This document shows positions 63,071 through 64,000 of a stretch of DNA of 64,000 nt, in pieces. Within the stretch, counting starts at the first letter, position 1. Every line of letters starts with the position of its first letter. The stretch comes from Thalassospira profundimaris (lineage in GTDB: Bacteria > Pseudomonadota > Alphaproteobacteria > Rhodospirillales > Thalassospiraceae), in NCBI RefSeq assembly GCF_003326795.1, contig NZ_JPWI01000001.1, positions 310,001 to 374,000 on the forward strand, written 5' to 3'. A program made the position numbers and the translations under genes. Under the pieces are notes generated by a model. That model ran no database searches, was not told where the DNA came from, and was given only the letters and a program-made list of their open reading frames with translations.

Positions 63071-63176
63071 TCGCGTTTTGCAAACCGATAGGTGATGCTG
63101 CGTCCCTTTTATGTGCAACCCTGATTGCATATGCGCGATAGCAGCAATGTGAAATTTATCGTTTCTAATTTCGCCC

Positions 63177-63197
63177 GGCCCCGCTATATGCGGGGCC
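63177..63197 (+). terminator. Terminator hairpin after the IalB-like gene
   Basis: GGCCCCGC (63177-63184) pairs with GCGGGGCC (63190-63197) around TATAT; AAGCATTTTT follows. Strong stem with a slightly delayed T-run, 106 bases after the stop codon and before rlmN. Confidence 0.6.
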
Positions 63198-63300
63198 AAG
63201 CATTTTTGCATCTTTTCTGGTATAGTCACGCGATCGCGTAAAACGCATAGCCCCCAGACAAGACCCGCAAGACCACAAGAACCAAGAGAGAGACCCCGGG

Positions 63301-64000
63301 ATGACCGACGTCCTGACCGAAAACGCACCCCAGACCGATGCCCCTGCGACGCAGGACGGGCCATCGCTGTCCGACTTCGTTACGCGCGCCGCCAATGGGC
63401 AGGCTGCCGACGGTCGGCGCGATCTGGTCGGGATTACCCGCGAAGAACTGACCGAACTCATGGCCGACATGGGTGAAAGCAAGTTTCGCGTCAAACAGCT
63501 TTGGAACTGGATCTATAACCGCGGTGTGACCAACATCGACGATATGACCAATATTTCCAAAAAGCTGCGTGATCGTATCTCGCAGGATTTCTATGTCGGG
63601 CGTCCGGTTCTGACAGCTGATCAGAAAAGCTCGGATGATACCCATAAATGGCTAATGAAGTTCCATGACGGTAACGAGGCCGAGACGGTCTATATCCCCG
63701 ATCGCAACGAAGATCGCGGTGCTGTCTGCATTTCATCACAGGTCGGCTGCACGCTGACCTGCAAATTCTGCCATACCGGCACCCAGCTTCTGGTGCGCAA
63801 CCTGACACCGGGCGAAATTGTCAGCCAGTTCATGGTGGCACGCGACAGCTATGGCGAATGGCCGACCCCGGCCAATGGCATTCGTCGTCTGTCCAACATC
63901 GTCATGATGGGCATGGGCGAGCCGCTGTTTAACTATGAAAATGTCCGCGATGCCCTGCGCATTGCCATGGATGGCGAAGGTATTTCGATCTCGCGCCGCC
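63301..64000 (+). CDS. rlmN: 23S rRNA (adenine2503-C2)-methyltransferase RlmN, 3' end outside window
   Basis: Radical-SAM enzyme methylating A2503 of 23S rRNA and A37 of some tRNAs. 233 residues are visible, starting MTDVLTENAPQ, followed by LVGITREELTELMADMGESKFRVKQLWNWIYNRG, typical of RlmN. The Fe4S4-binding CxxxCxxC motif is C150, C154 and C157 (CTLTCKFCHTG), and VMMGMGEPLFNYENV follows. The N-terminal extension of about 40 residues is acidic and Ala-rich. The C-terminal catalytic cysteine is beyond the window. Confidence 0.97.
   Translation, partial: MTDVLTENAPQTDAPATQDGPSLSDFVTRAANGQAADGRRDLVGITREELTELMADMGESKFRVKQLWNWIYNRGVTNIDDMTNISKKLRDRISQDFYVGRPVLTADQKSSDDTHKWLMKFHDGNEAETVYIPDRNEDRGAVCISSQVGCTLTCKFCHTGTQLLVRNLTPGEIVSQFMVARDSYGEWPTPANGIRRLSNIVMMGMGEPLFNYENVRDALRIAMDGEGISISRR

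Noticed and set aside
1-64000. tRNA, rRNA, insertion sequences, prophage or integrase genes
   Set aside because: None was recognised on reading both strands and the translations; short divergent tRNA-like folds could still escape inspection by eye.

Overview
The window looks like chromosomal sequence from a free-living alphaproteobacterium, most likely a marine Rhodospirillales of the Thalassospira type. This is an inference from protein style and gene order (hisB-DUF2628-hisH-GNAT-hisA-hisF-hisE, coaBC-dut, hslVU, bactofilin plus lipoprotein, IalB-type exported protein) together with moderately GC-rich coding DNA; it was not checked against a database. I saw no rRNA, tRNA, CRISPR array, transposase or phage gene. 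Both edges cut genes: an ABC ATPase at the left and rlmN at the right.

Region by region. 1-6321: a GtsABC-like sugar ABC importer read leftward, diverging from a GH1 beta-glucosidase and a LacI regulator, with two matching palindromic operators between them; this is a gluco-oligosaccharide uptake and hydrolysis locus. 6354-8065: divergent LysR/LysE exporter pair. 8113-15460: a leftward housekeeping run (polysaccharide deacetylase, coaBC, dut, an Rrf2 regulator without Fe-S cysteines, cysK, an exported solute-binding-like protein, a MoeB/ThiF-type E1 enzyme overlapping a DsrE protein). 15702-21902: RutE-like nitroreductase, a PhoR-type kinase with a TTG start and a candidate Pho box, hslVU, adenine deaminase. 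22048-24183: a Cache-sensing adenylate/guanylate cyclase. 24340-28500: the histidine operon, with a DUF2628 membrane protein and a GNAT acetyltransferase embedded through 4-base stop/start overlaps. 28536-30567: a REP-like element, a HIT protein, a DUF6314 protein and an AT-rich patch carrying an orphan two-TM protein.

30568-39879 is accessory: LysR/VOC, a soluble double-PAS chemoreceptor, GhrA-type reductase, SRPBCC protein, LysR/SDR, GNAT, a tandem pair of small paralogues, and the decayed C-terminal end of a TpsB outer-membrane transporter whose stop codon lies in a heptanucleotide repeat. 40055-47878 is the most unusual block: one compact transcription unit with a ROK regulator, an M20 deacylase/peptidase, two tandem paralogous sugar-type binding proteins, a permease, a YhfX-family PLP enzyme placed between permease and ATPase, and a single-domain ATPase. 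It reads as an uptake-and-processing pathway for an unidentified, probably acylated amino-sugar or amino-acid-like compound.

48032-58869: AKR/SDR/LysR, the ComM/YifB ATPase, a three-gene VOC/SnoaL/VOC operon facing a MarR regulator with a perfect palindrome, GNAT, GST, PhoD-like phosphatase and gshB. 59104-64000: envelope genes (lolA, EI24 membrane protein, bactofilin, lipoprotein, IalB-like) and the start of rlmN. The 518-base gap between lolA and the EI24 gene holds a chain of hairpins ending in a strong intrinsic terminator, a good candidate for a small RNA.
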